A stretch of 64,000 nt of DNA, from NCBI RefSeq assembly GCF_002794255.1, contig NZ_PGGW01000069.1, positions 427,421 to 491,420 on the forward strand. Direction: 5' to 3'. Positions within the stretch are counted from its first letter, which is position 1. Each line of letters opens with the position of its first letter. This document shows, one piece after another, positions 62,278 through 64,000 of the stretch. The notes below the pieces were generated by a model. It searched no databases. It was not told the origin of the DNA and saw only the letters and a program-made list of their open reading frames with translations. The translations under genes and the position numbers were made by a program. This DNA comes from Streptomyces carminius (GTDB taxonomy: Bacteria > Actinomycetota > Actinomycetes > Streptomycetales > Streptomycetaceae).

Positions 62278-63825
62278 TCAGTGCGCCGCGCGGCCGTCCC
62301 GTACCCGGACCTCGGCCCGCGCTCCGGCCCGTACCGCGGCGCGCACCCCGGCGCGTACCGCCGCGCGGTCCCCGGCCCGCCCGCCGGTGTCCCGTTCACC
62401 GGCCGGCCGGGCGGCGGTACGGGCCAGCAGGTCCAGGGTGAGGGCCGCCGTCCAGCTGAACTGCCGGGTGCCGTGCCCCGCGCAGGTGCGCGGATCGACG
62501 TACTCGGCGAAGTCGGAGGTGGCGGCGGCCGCCAGCATGGTGGCCCGCAGGGCGGCGGCCCGCTTCGGGTGCCCGTGGTGCCGCAGACCGCGTTCCAGCA
62601 GCCAGTTGACGTTGAACCAGGCGGGCCCGCGCCAGTAGCGGCGGGTGTCGAAGACGGGTCCGCGCAGGTCGTAGCTGGGCACCAGACGCGCGCTGTCGCC
62701 CAGGCCGAAGTGCGCGCCGCCGAGTGTGTGCAGCAGGGTGTCGACGACGTCCCGCGGCAGCCCCCGCACGATCAGCGGGAGCAGCCCGGCGACGCTGCGC
62801 TCGCGGATCAGTCCGCCGGCGCGCACGTCGCGGCAGAGGAACTGCCCGGCCCCGGCGTCCCACAGCCGCGCCACCAGGGCGGTGGTCAGCCGCCGGGCCC
62901 GCGCGCGGTGGCGGTCGGCCTCGGTCCGCGGCCCGGACCGGGCCGCGGCGACCGGATCGGGCACGACCTCGGGCGCGATCTCGTCGGCGATGTCCGCCAG
63001 CGCGTACTCGGAGGCGATCAGCAGGGCGTTGACCCCGGGGTCCTCGACGGCGAAGGGGTGCGACGCCTCGGCGTCCCGGTAGCCGTGGTCGCGGTAGTCG
63101 GCCGCCAGCCGCACGTAGCGGCCGTAGTCCAGATCGGTCGGACGGTCGTCGGGGCAGCCGTGGTCGAGGTCGCAGCGGCGGAAGGAGGCCGGGTCGGCCG
63201 GCTCGACGCGGGAGAGCGGCGCGTCCCAGCAGGGACTGTTGTCCATGCCGGGCTCCCACGGGTGGACGACCGACACCAGACCGTGCCCGCCCAGGTCGCG
63301 GTGCTCGGTGAGGTAGCGGTGCCAGGCGGCCAGCTTCGGGTACAGCCGGCGCAGGAAACCGCGCCGCCGGGAGGCGGCCGGGTCGGCCCGGTGCACCAGC
63401 CAGGCGGCCAGCGCGTGGACGGGCGGCTGCACGATGCCGGAGGTCTCGACCGTCTTCGGCGCCCCGGCCGCCGCACCCGCCGTCGAGGAGCGCCAGAAGT
63501 CCGGGCTCGGGAAGTACGCCCCCAGCGGCACCGACGGGTTGAAGACGATGTGCGGGACGCGTCCGTCGCCCCACTGGGCGGCCAGCAGGGTCTCCAGCTC
63601 GCGCTGGGCGCGTACCGCCGACACGTGGCGCAGACCGATCGCGATGAACGCGGAGTCCCAGCTCCACTGGTGGGGGTACAGCCCCTGTGAGGGCACCGTC
63701 GAGGCGCCGGTCCAGTTCCTCAGGAGTACCTGCCGCGCGGCGTGCCGCAGCTCGCGCGCGGTGACACCGGCGGTGGAGCGCTGGGCGGGGACGTAGGGCT
63801 GGACGGGTGGGAAGCCCTCCATCAC
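62278..63825 (-). CDS. MGH1-type glycoside hydrolase (amylo-glucosidase/trehalase-like)
   Basis: 515 residues from GTG 63825 or ATG 63822. An (alpha/alpha)6-barrel pattern is visible: LYPHQWSWDSAFIAIGLRHV at the N-terminal catalytic region, VVHPWEPGMDNSPCWDAPLS, YWRGPAWFNVNWLLERGLRH and the C-terminal FSWTAALTLDLLAR. This fits the MGH1/GH63 group of alpha-glucosidases. The last 45 residues are Arg/Ala-rich and low in complexity. Cytoplasmic; the substrate is unknown. Confidence 0.88.
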   Translation of the reverse strand: MMEGFPPVQPYVPAQRSTAGVTARELRHAARQVLLRNWTGASTVPSQGLYPHQWSWDSAFIAIGLRHVSAVRAQRELETLLAAQWGDGRVPHIVFNPSVPLGAYFPSPDFWRSSTAGAAAGAPKTVETSGIVQPPVHALAAWLVHRADPAASRRRGFLRRLYPKLAAWHRYLTEHRDLGGHGLVSVVHPWEPGMDNSPCWDAPLSRVEPADPASFRRCDLDHGCPDDRPTDLDYGRYVRLAADYRDHGYRDAEASHPFAVEDPGVNALLIASEYALADIADEIAPEVVPDPVAAARSGPRTEADRHRARARRLTTALVARLWDAGAGQFLCRDVRAGGLIRERSVAGLLPLIVRGLPRDVVDTLLHTLGGAHFGLGDSARLVPSYDLRGPVFDTRRYWRGPAWFNVNWLLERGLRHHGHPKRAAALRATMLAAAATSDFAEYVDPRTCAGHGTRQFSWTAALTLDLLARTAARPAGERDTGGRAGDRAAVRAGVRAAVRAGARAEVRVRDGRAAH

Positions 63826-63962
63826 GCGGCCCCGCGGGCGGCGGCGGGAACACCGGAGCGCGGCGTGCGGAACCCGGGGCGCCCGGCCCGCGGCAGCGGG
63901 TTGTGGACCCCCGGGGCGGCGGTGGGCGGGGGAGGACCGGTGATCTGTGCGACACGCTCCAC
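63822..63962 (-). CDS. Possible 46-aa peptide coupled to the glycosidase
   Basis: A GTG at 63962 with GGAG five bases upstream opens a 46-codon frame whose TGA overlaps the glycosidase starts (GTGATGA-like run GTGATG). It begins with VERVAQITGPPPPTAAPGVH. The Pro/Arg-rich sequence gives no domain hint. The stop/start overlap and good ribosome site favour a translated leader, but it may equally be chance. The frame is near the window edge, so more context is needed to tell. Confidence 0.4.
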   Translation of the reverse strand: MERVAQITGPPPPTAAPGVHNPLPRAGRPGFRTPRSGVPAAARGAA

Positions 63963-64000
63963 GACAACTCCGATGTGGATGTGGATGACAGCCTGGTTAC

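Overview
The window is chromosomal DNA of a very GC-rich actinomycete, almost certainly a Streptomyces or close relative. Third codon positions are nearly all G or C, GTG starts are common, and many adjacent genes overlap by a stop/start GTGA or ATGA. The housekeeping backbone follows the order known from Streptomyces chromosomes: holA, rpsT, lepA, an acyl-CoA synthetase, hemW, hrcA-dnaJ, rsmE, HIT, phoH-ybeY-corC-era, leuA, recO-uppS, zur-znuBCA, glyS, dus. No tRNA, rRNA, CRISPR array, insertion sequence or prophage was seen.

Left part (1-13.9 kb) is accessory. It holds a truncated secreted LAS/M15-type peptidase with FG-GAP-like 159-bp repeats, a HAD fragment, a GNAT, a P450-ferredoxin pair, a frameshifted XRE/DUF5753 regulator coupled to a DUF6415-like gene, an XRE-TPR regulator, an L,D-transpeptidase lipoprotein, a sigma/anti-sigma pair, a membrane-anchored phosphate-binding-like protein, a DinB-like protein, then holA and a SigJ-type sigma factor with a carboxymuconolactone decarboxylase-like protein.

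Middle part (14-45 kb) is mostly core: rpsT/lepA and the acyl-CoA synthetase, followed by an unusual three-gene cluster (unknown 490-aa protein, MoxR ATPase, HExxH plus VWA protein), then hemW, DUF3097, an MBL hydrolase, hrcA (with a CIRCE operator) and dnaJ, rsmE, HIT, ribonuclease Z, a glucarate dehydratase with a sugar kinase, phoH-ybeY-corC, two secreted proteins (I36-like and possibly aerolysin-fold), a zinc-less cytidine-deaminase-like protein, era, an MFS pump with its TetR regulator, and leuA behind a leucine-codon leader peptide and attenuator.

Right part (45-64 kb): an SGNH hydrolase, an MMPL transporter and an opposed two-component system that share the exact upstream decamer GTCTCAGGTT, a VapBC45-like toxin-antitoxin pair, a zinc-ribbon/TerB protein, recO, uppS, the Zur zinc regulon with two Zur boxes at znuA, glyS, two tandem subtilisin-inhibitor (SSI) paralogues, a dihydrouridine synthase and an MGH1-type glycosidase. 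Several gene ends, mostly convergent ones, are closed by long, perfect GC-rich hairpins (13-28 bp arms).

The observations most worth following are the shared decamer linking the MMPL transporter to the two-component system, the MoxR/metallopeptidase-VWA cluster, the I36 plus beta-pore-former-like secreted pair, the tandem SSI proteins with alanine at P1, and the duplicated Zur box.
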